Shown piece by piece: positions 49,740 to 61,250 of a DNA stretch of 64,000 nt. This DNA is from Rhopalosiphum padi (lineage: Eukaryota; Arthropoda; Insecta; Hemiptera; Aphididae). Below the pieces are notes generated by a model. It had not been told where the DNA came from. It worked only from the letters and a program-made list of their open reading frames with translations, and did no database searches. Both the position numbers and the translations under genes were made by a program. Each line of letters opens with the position of its first letter. Positions within the stretch are counted from its first letter, which is position 1. The DNA is taken from NCBI RefSeq assembly GCF_020882245.1, contig NC_083598.1:2721178-2785177 (forward strand), read 5' to 3'.

Positions 49740-50060
49740 ACCGGTGCATGTGTGCATATATATATAATAATATATAGTATATTATGACACGAACGACCGG
49801 AGAGAGACAAAAAAGTTTTCACGGTCCGCAGGACGCTTGGGTGGGCGTGAGAGGATGAAACAGGAATCACGGCCGCCACACCGCCGCGCGACCGTCCGTG
49901 TGTGTGTGTGTGCGGACGCGTATCACGTCGTCCATAAATCCTGCGGGGTGATAACCGCACGACCGCACGATGGGATTTCCAATGGCCGTGCGATAGTGTG
50001 TGATTCGTCGTTGTTTCCAAAACGAAATGGCGCATAATATTATACATATACACGAAATTA
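49740..50060. other. GC-richer patch without recognised gene
   Basis: CpG-containing sequence with a short GT run (49896-49910). Open frames on both strands overlap and lack recognisable content. Confidence 0.3.
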
Positions 50061-50202
50061 TGTGATGTTATTATAGTATACGACGTATAATATTATTATT
50101 ATTATGTGCGCATAATACGACGGGTAAAGCGGTAAACATTGTGTTTCGTGTATATTATCTCACAGGGATAGGTTTTCAGTTGGCTGCAAAGACCAGGTGC
50201 GC

Positions 50203-50210
50203 TATATATA
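50203..50210 (+). promoter_or_regulatory. Candidate TATA box
   Basis: TATATATA lies between GGTGCGC and CCTACGCCGCGC, with an ATCACG initiator-like word about 28 bases later. No ATG frame of note follows. Confidence 0.22.
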
Positions 50211-50629
50211 CCTACGCCGCGCTCATCACGCTCCTTGACCTCGGACACACCTCGTGCATATAGTGTATCTTATGTCGTTGTCGTTGTTTTTGTTTTTTAG
50301 TAATTATTACCTTGTGAACCGATAATTTTATGGAATTTTTAAAAAACCACCGAGAACGACGAAAAAAGGCGCGCGTTCTTTATTTTTAAAGTGCAATATT
50401 GGTTTTTTATGATAATTAAAAAAAAATTAAGCACACTGTTGTACTGTCGGCTAAATCAAGTTGATCTTTTTTTTTTTTAAATAGTTAAGACGACGGCTGT
50501 TTTTTCAAAATAAATTCTGCTATTCTTTTTTATTTTTGAAAATTGCAACGGTCGAATCATCGATTACGGTTAACTGAACTTTATTAACCGTATATAATAG
50601 GTACCCTCATCTCGTTTAATTTTAATGGA

Positions 50630-50960
50630 TTTCGGTGTTGTAAGATTAATATTAATTAAATTTATTTTAATTATTTTAATTTTCATGTCTAATATGAATA
50701 TTTGGTGAAAAGTTCAAGTCTATATAGTGATCTACTTTTTTAATTAGAACACAATAACAAAATACAATTTTTTTCAAATTGTTTCTTACTTTTCCTTCTT
50801 CCTCCATCGTATTTACAAGATTTATTTTTAAATATTAATAATGCGATTGTTTATTTTTTACACGCCATATAGTATCAAATAGATTAAATTTTCTTCCAAC
50901 AACTTAAAAGTTGAAAATCAGAGCATAATAAAATTTACATCATTTTAAAACCAATATTAT
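50630..50960 (+). repeat. Aphid-type interspersed repeat, copy 2 (diverged)
   Basis: Same orientation as 14150-14640. It shares AATATTTGGTGAAAAGTTCA, CAAATAGATTAAATTTTCTTC and AAGTTGAAAATCAGAGCATA with the corresponding parts of copy 1 in the same order. It lacks the terminal AATCAATACAGAATC segment. Confidence 0.5.
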
Positions 50961-51508
50961 TTTTATCTAAACGCTCTGAGTTTAAAATAATAAAATTATA
51001 AAACATAATAACATAATAAGTTGCATATTTTTTCACGAAATTTAATTTTCACTTATTATAATAATTTTTGATCGCAATGTATGATCGTTTTTACATAAGA
51101 AAAAAAAAGAATTTGTTTTTTAAGATTTTATTTATTGATCGGAATGATTTAAAAAATGACAAATAATAAATATAAATACGTAATATTATTGTGACTAGAT
51201 TTCTAGTAATATTTAAGTGTCACTGAACCTAAATCCACAGAACACGACTTTCGACCGTCTAACGTTTATAAGATGCACGTCCTACGTCGTTTTTTATTCA
51301 ACAGTCATTTGAAGAAAGTCTATTATTAACATTTGGTTGTATTATTTTCACGTTGAACTAAGACGACCACTGTATTTTATTAGAATTAAGCATGTGAAAA
51401 CAGCGTTACGTTTAATAATCTAAAATAGACGTGGTGTGAAAAAAAGTTAAACGAGCAATAATGTGCGTCTACAACTTTATTGTATCACCGTAAGTGGTTG
51501 TGTCACGT

Positions 51509-51680
51509 CAGTGGCGTCGTTTTAAAATCGGGAGTGCAGCTGATGACCGGCGTATTCCTTTTCTGGCTGCTGCGGCCATAAGGACTTTTACCTTTCACGG
51601 CAGCATGCATGGGAATGCATTTCTCCGTAGTCGATCTGTTTTTCGTCACTTGTATGGTGGTAGTTATGTCCCTAACTGAA
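51509..51680. other. GC-balanced patch beginning with a hAT-like word
   Basis: CAGTGGCGTCG at 51509 looks like a hAT left end but no right partner was seen. The patch has an open frame without ATG start (51494-51679). It could be a truncated element or an unrelated conserved stretch. Confidence 0.22.
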
Positions 51681-52155
51681 ATCTATACTTTTCACTAATA
51701 TGCATATTATTATTGCCTATAAATAGTTTAATTGTTTTGAATATTTTGTTTAATTTTGAGCTCATTTACATTACGAACGGTATCAACATCGTTTTTTACT
51801 ACGTCAGATATTTATATTTACATAATAACAGCTAAGTATTAATATTATATGAAATAATATAGTTTTTTAATTTACAGTGAATAAAATATATTAATGAATT
51901 TAAGTTAAATATTTATCGTCCATCACAATAAACTTCTAAATTACGAAGAACACTAGCGATTTTCTTAAATTTCATATTATACCGAACCATAATCGTTAAA
52001 ATATCAAGCGTATCGCTACTTAACAAATACACCTTGTATAAATATGTAAAATATAGAATACATTAAAAATAGATTGGGTAAAAGAAATGTAAAAATACAT
52101 TCTTCACGCGTAGGTATACAGAATAGATCTATATCATATATATAGATCATTGGGG

Positions 52156-52263
52156 ATGAATCGACGTCGTAGCAGCGTGGTCGCGCACTGCAATGCCCTT
52201 GAACTCGATCCGAAGAAAGTCGAGACGTATGAGAATATAATATGGATGTTTACAGGTACATAA
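52156..52263 (+). CDS. Candidate short ORF or exon (35 codons), faintly TPR-like
   Basis: An ATG (context GGGG before) opens a 35-codon frame containing CNALELDPKKVETYENII. ALELDP followed by a residue pattern ending in a Tyr recalls the second helix junction of tetratricopeptide repeats, but one half-motif is not enough for a call. TACAG|GTACAT near 52255/52256 could be a donor, after which the stop codon would be intronic. Composition contrasts sharply with the AT-rich flanks. Confidence 0.25.
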   Translation: MNRRRSSVVAHCNALELDPKKVETYENIIWMFTGT

Positions 52264-53890
52264 AAAAAAAATAACTTAATAATTACATTTTAAAACTACC
52301 GTTCTTATACTCTGGAAAAAAATGCCTGTATAATCGAATGTAATTAAATACCGTTATAAAATTGTTGGACAATCGTCTGCGTCGGCGTGATTAGAAATTG
52401 CTTGTATGGGGAGTAAATGATACATGGGCATACTTATCAAATCAAGTAGCCAAATTAAAACGTTTGTTCGTATTATTGAGATCAGTTACACTTGAATACT
52501 TGCGATTATTGTTTGGTCACTCATCTATGCCTTCTCAATGTCCAGCATAATTTATCACGATTATTGGTTATTATTGCATTCAAATATTTTAAATGAACAT
52601 TTTATATAGATAATATTGGCATATAATAATATTTAAGTAAAATCGTTGGTATTTATTAGTTGTTTATTTATTATGTAAACGATGATTGAAAATCACGGTT
52701 TAAAGGTTTACTTATGAAAGTTAAAAAAAGCGTGTTTTTTTAAATCGTTTTCTTATTTTTGGTAAATTGTTTATATGAAGTCACAATAATATACGTTATG
52801 AGTATTGAGTACATGACACCCTTCACATGCAAATATGCTGTTTTAATGATTATTATATCTCTGTTTAGGTGCTCATAGACATTTAAAAATATAGAAACAC
52901 AACGTGCATAAAAATAACTACTTATAAAGTATTTAAAAATGTTCACTTGACAAATTGTCTAGACGTATTGTACATCATAAAAGGTTAGAAAAATAATTGT
53001 TTAGGTATATTATATATGTTACTTTAAAGATATCATATACCTTCCTACTTATGTATTTTCACGACTAACTGGTTTTGTACTTCATATTTTATAAACCCTT
53101 TTAATGGCATTTGTATTAGTCATCGTAGACCATTGTATACCTATATCTTACTCGACGACCGTATAATAGGTTACATTGGTTACAGAGATTAGCATAAAAT
53201 AAGATTAATATTATCTGAACCATTATTTTTTTTTTTTAATAAATTAGGTATACCTATATAGTATAGTATACGATTCGGCATAATAACATTGTTTCCATTG
53301 AATTGAAAGATTAGTCTGTTCGAACAATAAATCTTCGCTGTAATTTTGTTTGTAGGAAATTTACATTTTTGAATTTTATTCGGAAAACATATTGTATTCA
53401 CTTGGTATGGTGGATTTATTTTTCCTTTTATAGTCTTGTTTTTACAATTGAATGCAATTGTAAATAATATATAAAATATTATGTGCTCTTTTAGTTCGAA
53501 TTAATTTTAATATTCTATTAGAAGACGTGCACATTAGAATTGTTTTAAAAATCGACAAAGTTTTTAAAAACGTATATTGAACAATAAAATATTTAACTAC
53601 TGAAACCAACCCTCGAGTGGTCTTATAAGATACGTATATAGTCAATTCATTAAAAATAAATATGACTTTAGGCACTATTATTACCTACGCCTAAGTCACA
53701 CTCGTAACTTATATTGTATTACACTGTATAATATACCTATAGTAGCGTTGAGAAATCAATTTTACTTCGATATACAAATTGCATATTATATCGAAAATAA
53801 TAAAAATAAATAAAACGAGTAGGTTGGTTGCAACGTATGTTGATACGATTTACAATCGTTGCGTGCATAATGATTTGAATACTTTATTAA
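52264..53890. other. AT-rich spacer without recognisable gene
   Basis: Only short Ile/Asn/Lys-rich frames on both strands. No element ends recognised. Confidence 0.5.
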
Positions 53891-53899
53891 AAATGCGCA

Positions 53900-53986
53900 G
53901 GTGTTGAGTATCTCTTCATCCGTCGATCTAGTTCAGGTGGACCTATTCAGGCGAACAGCCTGCTGCATCGTTCAAAGTTGAGCTGA
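53900..53986 (+). CDS. Candidate terminal exon fragment (28 codons)
   Basis: An acceptor-like ATGCGCAG precedes an open frame reading GVEYLFIRRSSSGGPIQANS and ending at TGA 53984-53986. Base composition is balanced in an AT-rich setting. No homologue or upstream exon is recognised. Confidence 0.15.
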   Translation, partial: GVEYLFIRRSSSGGPIQANSLLHRSKLS

Positions 53987-54550
53987 GAGGATTTAAATTA
54001 TTATGCTCTACAAGTGCGTGGGAAAATCATAAATTAAACTGTTAAAATAATATTCGTATTATTTATGTCTTAATGTGTGTATGTATAGTGTATAAAGAAA
54101 AAATAAAACACATATATATATATATATTGTTTATATGTTTAATAATAAATAGTACGTGTGGTTAAACGTTAAAGGTCATAAACAACGTATCAGGTACTTA
54201 CCCTCTAAGTGAGTCATTTTACCATAATAACAGGGGTTACGCGTTTTTACCGAAAATATGTTGAGTGCGTATTACATAAGTAGTCAAAACAAAAATCGAA
54301 TTTTCAACAGAATTTTATCTTTTTCTTTGAAATTTAATCGAGTGACTAATAATATACTCGAAAATAAAAAAAAAATACAATTTAGTCTTCATGATCAATA
54401 ATTAATAGAAACTCTTATTTTTGAGTCAATAACAATAGTAAAAACGTTTTATTTTTTACGCAAACATTATAAATACCGTAGGTACACTTTGAGATTGTCG
54501 CTATCCTACCTGCAGACCGTGGGAATAAAAAGATTAGAATTATCATTATT

Positions 54551-54574
54551 GTTATTATTATTATTATTATTATT
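54551..54574. repeat. (TTA)n microsatellite
   Basis: About eight TTA units are read directly. Confidence 0.92.
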
Positions 54575-54901
54575 AACAGACACATGATGGGGTTTTTCAC
54601 CGAAAGCCCATCATAAATATCATTTAATATATATATATATACACTATACAGGTACCGTTAAGGCGTTAAACACACGAAAATACGATTGCAACGTTTACAC
54701 GTATATAAGATAATAGCAACATTATAGGTAATAATTATTTTTTAGTGAAAAACCATCATCATCTTCGATACTATACGATTTTTTTGTAATACTTGAAAAC
54801 CGTATAATCTGTAGTAGATATTAATCGGGTTGCGCTATTACAGCCGGTCGTATACGTTCACCGTAAACATAATAATATCAGAACCATTCGATCTCGTTTA
54901 A

Positions 54902-55287
54902 GAGGACGTCGCACCCGCGTGTGTTGTCTCCGTCTTACACACGTACGACATACTGAATTTTCGTTTACCAGTTTCAATAGTGTACTTTTGGTTTTGATAT
55001 TAGAATGAATAATATGTATAATGAATTATGAGCATTTTCAAATAAAATATCGTAAAAAACCAACCTATAGTGAATTGACCAGCTATTATCAATACTTTTA
55101 GATATAAGAACATTATCTGTGTTCTCTCGTTGGTTTATTACGATATTTTATTTGAAAACGCTCATAATCCATTATTATTCACATTAATATCAAAAATAAA
55201 AGCACACTATTGAAGCTGGCGAACGAAAATTTACTATGTCGTACGTGCGTAAGACGGAGACAGCACACGCGGGTGCGACGTCCTCTC
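54902..55287. mobile_element. Long-inverted-repeat MITE, 386 bp, in TTAA sites
   Basis: The left arm (54902-55064) and right arm (55129-55287) are inverted copies over about 160 bases, starting GAGGACGTCGCACCCGCGTG, with a 64-base unpaired centre. Later shared blocks include GTCTCCGTCTTAC, ACGTACGACATA and TTCAAATAAAATATCGTA. TTAA lies at both outer edges (54898-54901 and 55288-55291), the expected target duplication of piggyBac and Kolobok-type transposases. The ends do not begin with CCC, so piggyBac itself is less likely. No coding capacity; a transcript would form a long hairpin. Confidence 0.88.
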
Positions 55288-55291
55288 TTAA

Positions 55292-56430
55292 TGTCTCGTA
55301 AGCGTATATAACGTGAAATAATAGTATACATATTATTTATATCGGTGAGTTAACGGCGTAAAAAAACAACGACGTCATTTTAGTCATTAGTACGGTTTGC
55401 GTATATAATTAATTGTAGTGCGAAATTTGCAGCGAAGATGCTTGCGAAATCGTTGTGCAGATACAAACCTATATCTGGTTAAGTATACCACCTACGGTTA
55501 CGGACCGGCGGTCTACAACCAACATCGTAGTATATATTGTTAAGTCGCACACCGTTATGAGTTAAAAAAAAAAATATGAATTTTTTTTAAAGCGTATTTT
55601 AGAATTTTAAGGTCATATATTTGTATTGTGATCTTTTCACCGTGGCATATCGCTCTGTTTTGCAATTTAAAGAAAACCAAACGTACAGTAATTTCGGAAA
55701 GACAAGAAATAAACACTCAGTGAAAGCAAAAAAAAATAAATTTCATATAGTTCATAGTCCTACGCGGTCATTATTTTTTTTCTGCATTTTACCATAATGT
55801 TGTACACGAATAACAAGTATTTTTTTTTTCTCGTACATTTTATAATAATTACGTAGATATACGATATAGATAATAAACGAATAATTATTGAGCATTGCCG
55901 TAAATCGTCGCATATATTATCAAATCAAATTTTTTTCTTTTAGAAAACGGATTTTATAGTATTTTGTCGGTTTACACCGCATATTTGGCCATTTTGGGGC
56001 ATAAACGCGCGATATTATGAGAACACGATTTAGACGCTATAAAAAATCACTACAAACCCGCGAGCCCCAGTTATAACGTCATATTATTAAGTAATGGGTC
56101 TCGGCGATTTCGGTCGGATTGAAGTGTATTTTGTTTTTTTCCTCTGCCCGCGGGCGTATATACCCATACGGTCTATAACCGTAGATAGACACAGACACCT
56201 CCTCGGGTTAACGAACAACGATGACAACGACGACGAAAAAAAAACAACGACACACGCATTATGGTATGAGTACCTATACAACACACACTCACTCACACTC
56301 GATCGCCCGACGTACACACGTATTATTACTATATTATATTAATACACAACAATATTATAATTACACGTCCGGCGAATTTGTCGTAGGACTTTTTGATTTC
56401 ACTCGCAGGCCACATTATCTCACTGCGCGT
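55292..56430. other. Spacer without recognisable gene
   Basis: Homopolymer A and T runs and AT-rich sequence, rising in GC content after 56100. A minus- and a plus-strand frame at 56087-56342 overlap without recognisable motifs. Confidence 0.45.
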
Positions 56431-56431
56431 T

Positions 56432-56464
<33 letters not shown>
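56432..56464. repeat. (TA)n(TG)n compound microsatellite
   Basis: About nine TA units switch to about seven TG units. Confidence 0.94.
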
Positions 56465-56760
56465 ATACAAAGGTACCTATGTATTTATATATATATTATT
56501 ATAGACGACGTCTGCGCAGACCGACGACGACCACGTCCTACTCTAAATTTGTCTCAATGATAATCGGTTTTATTTTTTCTTCTTCGCCGCAAGTCTATAT
56601 ATGAAAACGGCCCGAACAGATGGTTATCCTTATATGTGACGCGCGCGTCCATGTGGTCGGACGGAACACGCTACGCATGTAGGTACGTATATAGGCGGCG
56701 CGGGCGATTATTATTACTATTACGATCGTCACACACTACACACACACACACATAATATTA

Positions 56761-56970
56761 TTATAACACATAATATCGTACCGCGCGTAACGCACCCGCC
56801 CGGAACAACTCGCTCGGCGAAAACCCGTTTTTTTCCGCGCCAATTCCCGCGATAATCGGCACCGGACTTTGGCCCTTCGGACTTTTCCGGCCCAGGCCCA
56901 GGACCGGACCGGCGGGCCGGCCGGCGATTCGCCGCGTCGGGACCTCCCGCGCACCGGTAGCGATCGCCAT
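56761..56970 (-). CDS. Candidate ORF in a strongly GC-rich island (69 codons)
   Basis: On the minus strand an ATG at 56970 with A at -3 and G at +4 opens a frame beginning MAIATGAREVPTRRIAGRPA and continuing Gly/Ala/Pro/Arg-rich. A second minus-strand frame (56736-56987) overlaps it, as expected where G+C is high and stops are rare. The island (about 56640-57290) includes GGCCGGCCGGCG at 56915-56926 and is the most GC-rich part of the window. It may be a first exon or promoter region. No homologue recognised. Confidence 0.22.
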   Translation of the reverse strand: MAIATGAREVPTRRIAGRPAGPVLGLGRKSPKGQSPVPIIAGIGAEKNGFSPSELFRAGALRAVRYYVL

Positions 56971-57000
56971 GATGTTCCTCGCATCATACTCCTCGCTCTG

Positions 57001-57027
57001 TACCTAGGTAGAGGTACCTACCTACCT
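57001..57027. repeat. Overlapping GGTACC/CCTAGG palindromic words
   Basis: TACCTAGGTA is directly followed by GAGGTACCTACCTACCTC. It is a local cluster of the GTACCTA word that is dispersed through the window. Confidence 0.6.
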
Positions 57028-57619
57028 CATCTATACCTGCCTAGCGCGCGCGCTCGCACGTTTCCTTGTTTGTAAGACTACAATTTATTATTATCTTTTT
57101 TTTCTCTCCGTCTTCCGCCGCCGTCGACGTCCAGGTGGTGTGTAACCCATAATGGAAATCCAAGTCTCCCCGGCCGACACCGCCGGCCGGACGCATATCC
57201 AAACTCGTTTAGCCGTCTCCGCTCCGTACTCGGACAGACTGACACGTCTCGTTCCAGTACAACGATATATGTACACACACACATAATATTAAATATATAG
57301 GTACAGTTATACTATCTCGATAAATATAATATATCATATTGTATATTCCCGTGTCAAATGACGATGATTCGTCATCTTAGCTGCCGTCGCGCATCGCGTC
57401 GATATGCCGATCCGTAATTGATAATATATGCGCACATTACGTCACGCGCGTACTATATAGAGATACTATTTGGTTTTGGGCCGAGACTCGGAAGTCGTTT
57501 CGTTTGCATGTGATTCTATCACGCCCTCGTGGCGATGATTCAAATAACATTTAGTTTATTTCTTCACATCTCGTATTTGACGGTCGACGACACGGTCTTG
57601 ATCCGAGCCTACCCGAGTG

Positions 57620-57757
57620 ATGGTCATCACCACTGACGACCCCCTGATTCCGCAGCTGACCATGGTCAGCTCTATACCGTTAACGTCTCCAGCGCTCACC
57701 TACGTTATTCAACCGTGGCAGCCAACAGTTCAACACGTCAATTATTCTACCCGATGA
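57620..57757 (+). CDS. Candidate short ORF or exon (45 codons) containing an 18-bp palindrome
   Basis: The ATG at 57620 opens a frame starting MVITTDDPLIPQLTMVSSIP and ending YSTR before TGA at 57755-57757. The composition (Pro, Thr, Val, Gln, Trp) is unlike the Ile/Tyr/Lys frames of the AT-rich background. An acceptor-like CTGATTCCGCAG lies inside the frame (ends 57655), so the true exon could begin there. No homologue recognised. Confidence 0.25.
   Translation: MVITTDDPLIPQLTMVSSIPLTSPALTYVIQPWQPTVQHVNYSTR
57654..57671. promoter_or_regulatory. Perfect 18-bp palindrome
   Basis: AGCTGACCATGGTCAGCT equals its own reverse complement. It might be a binding site for a dimeric protein or a chance consequence of sequence in the candidate ORF. 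A smaller inverted repeat (TGATG/CATCA) lies at 57618-57629. Confidence 0.4.
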
Positions 57758-60400
57758 ATTGAAGCAATGACTTATGTTTGTTTTTCACGGCTTCAAATCA
57801 ATCCATTCGTCTTCCACAATCTTAATTCTGTAATCGTTACCGTTGTTGTTGTCAACATTTTTAACTCAAATTACTGTATCTGTGTAAACTGGCTTCCATG
57901 GATCGTCCCGCTTGACGATCACGTTTCTTTAACATTATAGAATCATCATACATTTAGCAGACTTTTATAATACTATAAGAATGGTAATAAGTTTATTACG
58001 TATAGACGTATAGTTTTGAGTATTGATATTTTTTGCAGTTCACGATAATACATCGGTTTATAATAAATATTATAAACCACAACTATTTAACTAGTTATAA
58101 ATACTTCCTAACGAAATTGGTATTCTTTTGAAAGTGTTAAATTGCTATATTAAAACAGTAAAACAAATAAAAGAACATTATAGGTTATAGGCAATTATTT
58201 AGAAAAATAAACAGTTCCTCCACAAAAAAAAATAATCAAATTGAAAATATTTTCACAAAAAATCATCTAAATTCTAAATAGTTTAATAGTCAAACAATTA
58301 TTTTTTTTTAAATATATAGAAAAAGAGATGGTTTAAATTATTTGTATGTAAGATGCAATTATTATCCATAGGTAGTGCACAACACTGCATACGAATGATA
58401 TAAAAACATATTATAGAGGATGCCAAAAAATAAATAAACATGTTCGTAGTTAATTGGTTTAGTGGAGCGGCTACAATTTAATTTTAAACATTTTACGGTG
58501 TTGGTTTTGTTGGACCGAAAAATTAACAAATAATCCACAAACCGATGCCAGAAACATTTGGATTTGGGTAAAAATACTGTGCCAGTTGGTTATAATAACT
58601 ATAAGTATAACACGGAAGATATGTATGTATATGCGACTTGTCTATACTCTATACGATATGAAATGCAAAATATTTCAAAACATAACATTTTCAACGATTT
58701 ATATAAGTTATTACCTGGGTCGAGATAAGAAACATGTGTGAATGCACCATTTGGTATGGTTTAACTGACAATTAATGCGGCCCAGCTAACAGACAAATAC
58801 CATAGACATAGTTTATATATATAATATATATTATAAGTATACCTATACTGTATAATGAAGAGGTTAGAAGTGTAAAACGGTTGAACGCACACTTTATTCA
58901 TCTATTTATAAACAATATTTTTATACATTGAAAGTTTTTGATAGCTCACATACTAAAAAGATGACAATTTTTTCTCTTTCAAATGATATCTATATTCCAC
59001 TCATCACTTCCACATCGACCTCCCATGGAAATAATAATATAATCTTATTCTTAGTTTCTCGACACAATAATATATATATATGACTGATAAAGAAATCGTA
59101 TATTTAATAATAAGCTATTATTACAAATTTGCGGTTTCTATAGATTTATTCGATAAATTTAACAAACTGATTGAGGTTTAAATTTTTAACAAATTAAAAA
59201 AAAAATCCAGACCTAATTTAACGGTCTTTTAGCCGTATACGGCTTACACTGACACACTGTATAATTTGAAATTCTTCTTTCGAATAAAAAAAAAAAAAAA
59301 GATGGTCTAATAATGATTGGTCTTGTTACGACTTGACGAGAGACGTCACGTAGGTACTCGCGTCTTAATGTGTTTTCATAATATCGAATTTAGTGGTTTT
59401 CATTCCGGATTTGTTCTTTTTAAATGCACACAAGCCGTACGGAAATCTCTGACGAGAAGTTCATAATTCCAACATCATATTATATTCATATGCGCTTGCA
59501 GCAGTTTCCTATTGTATAGACGCGGTTCTGTGATACGATCGTTTCGTCCGTTATAAATGATATATTATAATACTATATTTTCTTCTTCCGTAAATAAAAC
59601 GATTATATCAACATTACAGTTTTCTACCTACATAAAAGACACAACAACCGTTCGATATGGGCGTAAATGCACTGCACAACAGTCGTATACACCGTATACG
59701 TTTTGGTTGTCGATCTCCATTGCATTTCGAATGTATAATAGTTATATATTATTATATTCAACAAAAAACGAGAAACGATTGTCATGAAAAAAAAAAAAAT
59801 CTATACTATAACTATATAAACATTTAATAATAATAATACCTACCTACCCTGATAATATAATAATATATACCCAACCTGCGTAGGCGTTAGGTGTGTACGC
59901 GCGTATGTAAATATTACGTATTACAGTCAGCGGTGTACACGCGGTGAGTAATAATAATATTATATCGATATATGTATCACCCCCGGAGTTGTTTTTTGTG
60001 TTTTTTTGAATTAACGATGTGCTTAACAAAAACATTTAATTTTGTAATACAATCCGGTCCGTAAAGTTATTGTTGGTTAAAAAAAAAGAAGAGAAAAACG
60101 ATTTGTGTTTATTATTTTTTTTTTTAGAACTAAAGACGATATTTTATTCGACATGTTTTATTGTTTTGTCTGCGCTCCGACTGTTCGAGAAAAGGCGTTT
60201 TCGGGTCCCGCGCAAAAGGATATACATATAATGTATTATAATATGGGTAGGTAGGTGTGTGTGTATTTTCTCGCCGAAAAGAAAATCGTAAATATCGGTG
60301 TTGTCAAAACACGTCGGCAATCGTCGTAAAAACGGTCGATTATGAATTTAATACGCTACGTATACACACGACATATTATATTATATTATTATTATATAGT
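57758..60400. other. Mostly AT-rich spacer without recognisable gene
   Basis: A 14-bp palindrome is at 59231-59244. A frame of 76 codons at 59557-59787 (not started by a well-placed ATG) is unrecognised. No transposon ends could be paired. Confidence 0.45.
59231..59244. other. Perfect 14-bp palindrome
   Basis: AGCCGTATACGGCT is self-complementary and sits in an AT-rich context. Confidence 0.5.
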
Positions 60401-61250
60401 GTCGTACGACTGCAGTTGTACATTATGTAGGTATATAGTTCACGACAGAGGCAGCGGAGCGCGTTGCACGCGGTTGGCCGGATCGCTATATATATTGCCG
60501 GGCCTAAAAGTAATAATAAATAAATGCCGGTCACGTCTGGATAATAAACCCCGAAATTAATAAGTCTGCTGCTGTGCGTCGTTTTCACGGGGCTGTAAGA
60601 AAACAAAACGCAGACTTTGACGACGACTATATACATACACCACAGCACAGTCTATAACACACACACACACACACACACACGTGATGATGATATATTATAA
60701 TATATATAAATGTGTGTGTGTGCGTGTACACAATAATACACGTGTATCGACCGACCTCTGCGCCGTGTGCGAGTGGACCGCGTCGGGAAAATATAGAAAA
60801 AGAATGTAAAGCGTATTATATATATATATATATTATATACACATAATAATAACGTGTGTGTGTATCTGAGGACTCTTGAAAAATCGCTTCCACGTGTTTT
60901 ACGGGGCATGTGCGCCCGCCGGCCGAGCGTCTACGACGTGATAGAACACTGAAAACAGGTCTATTCGGCCGACGCGCCGGAAGGGTGTGGCCGCCAAACA
61001 CTCCCGTGCAGAGCCGATAGCTTCTCTGCGGTGCACGTGCAACTATATATTATGATATTATATATATATTATTTTACTGTGCGACTGCTTAAACGGCGAT
61101 GGGCTTATATGGAGACGCGCTCGTCGAATAATATGACAATATACGATTGCCGGCGAGCCACCCGAAAAATTTCAACGTTTGACTGCGGATGAGGGCTATT
61201 ATATTATACGGCTATATACGCGTATTGCGAGCGCCGGCTCGTAAATTATT
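60401..61250. other. GC-richer island with simple repeats
   Basis: Includes (CA)n at 60657-60680, (TG)n at about 60711-60726 and (TA)n at about 60815-60835. A minus-strand frame from 61001 begins MFGGHTLPARRPNRPVFSVL and runs into the repeats; no family is recognised. It may mark a promoter or exon on the minus strand. Confidence 0.3.
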
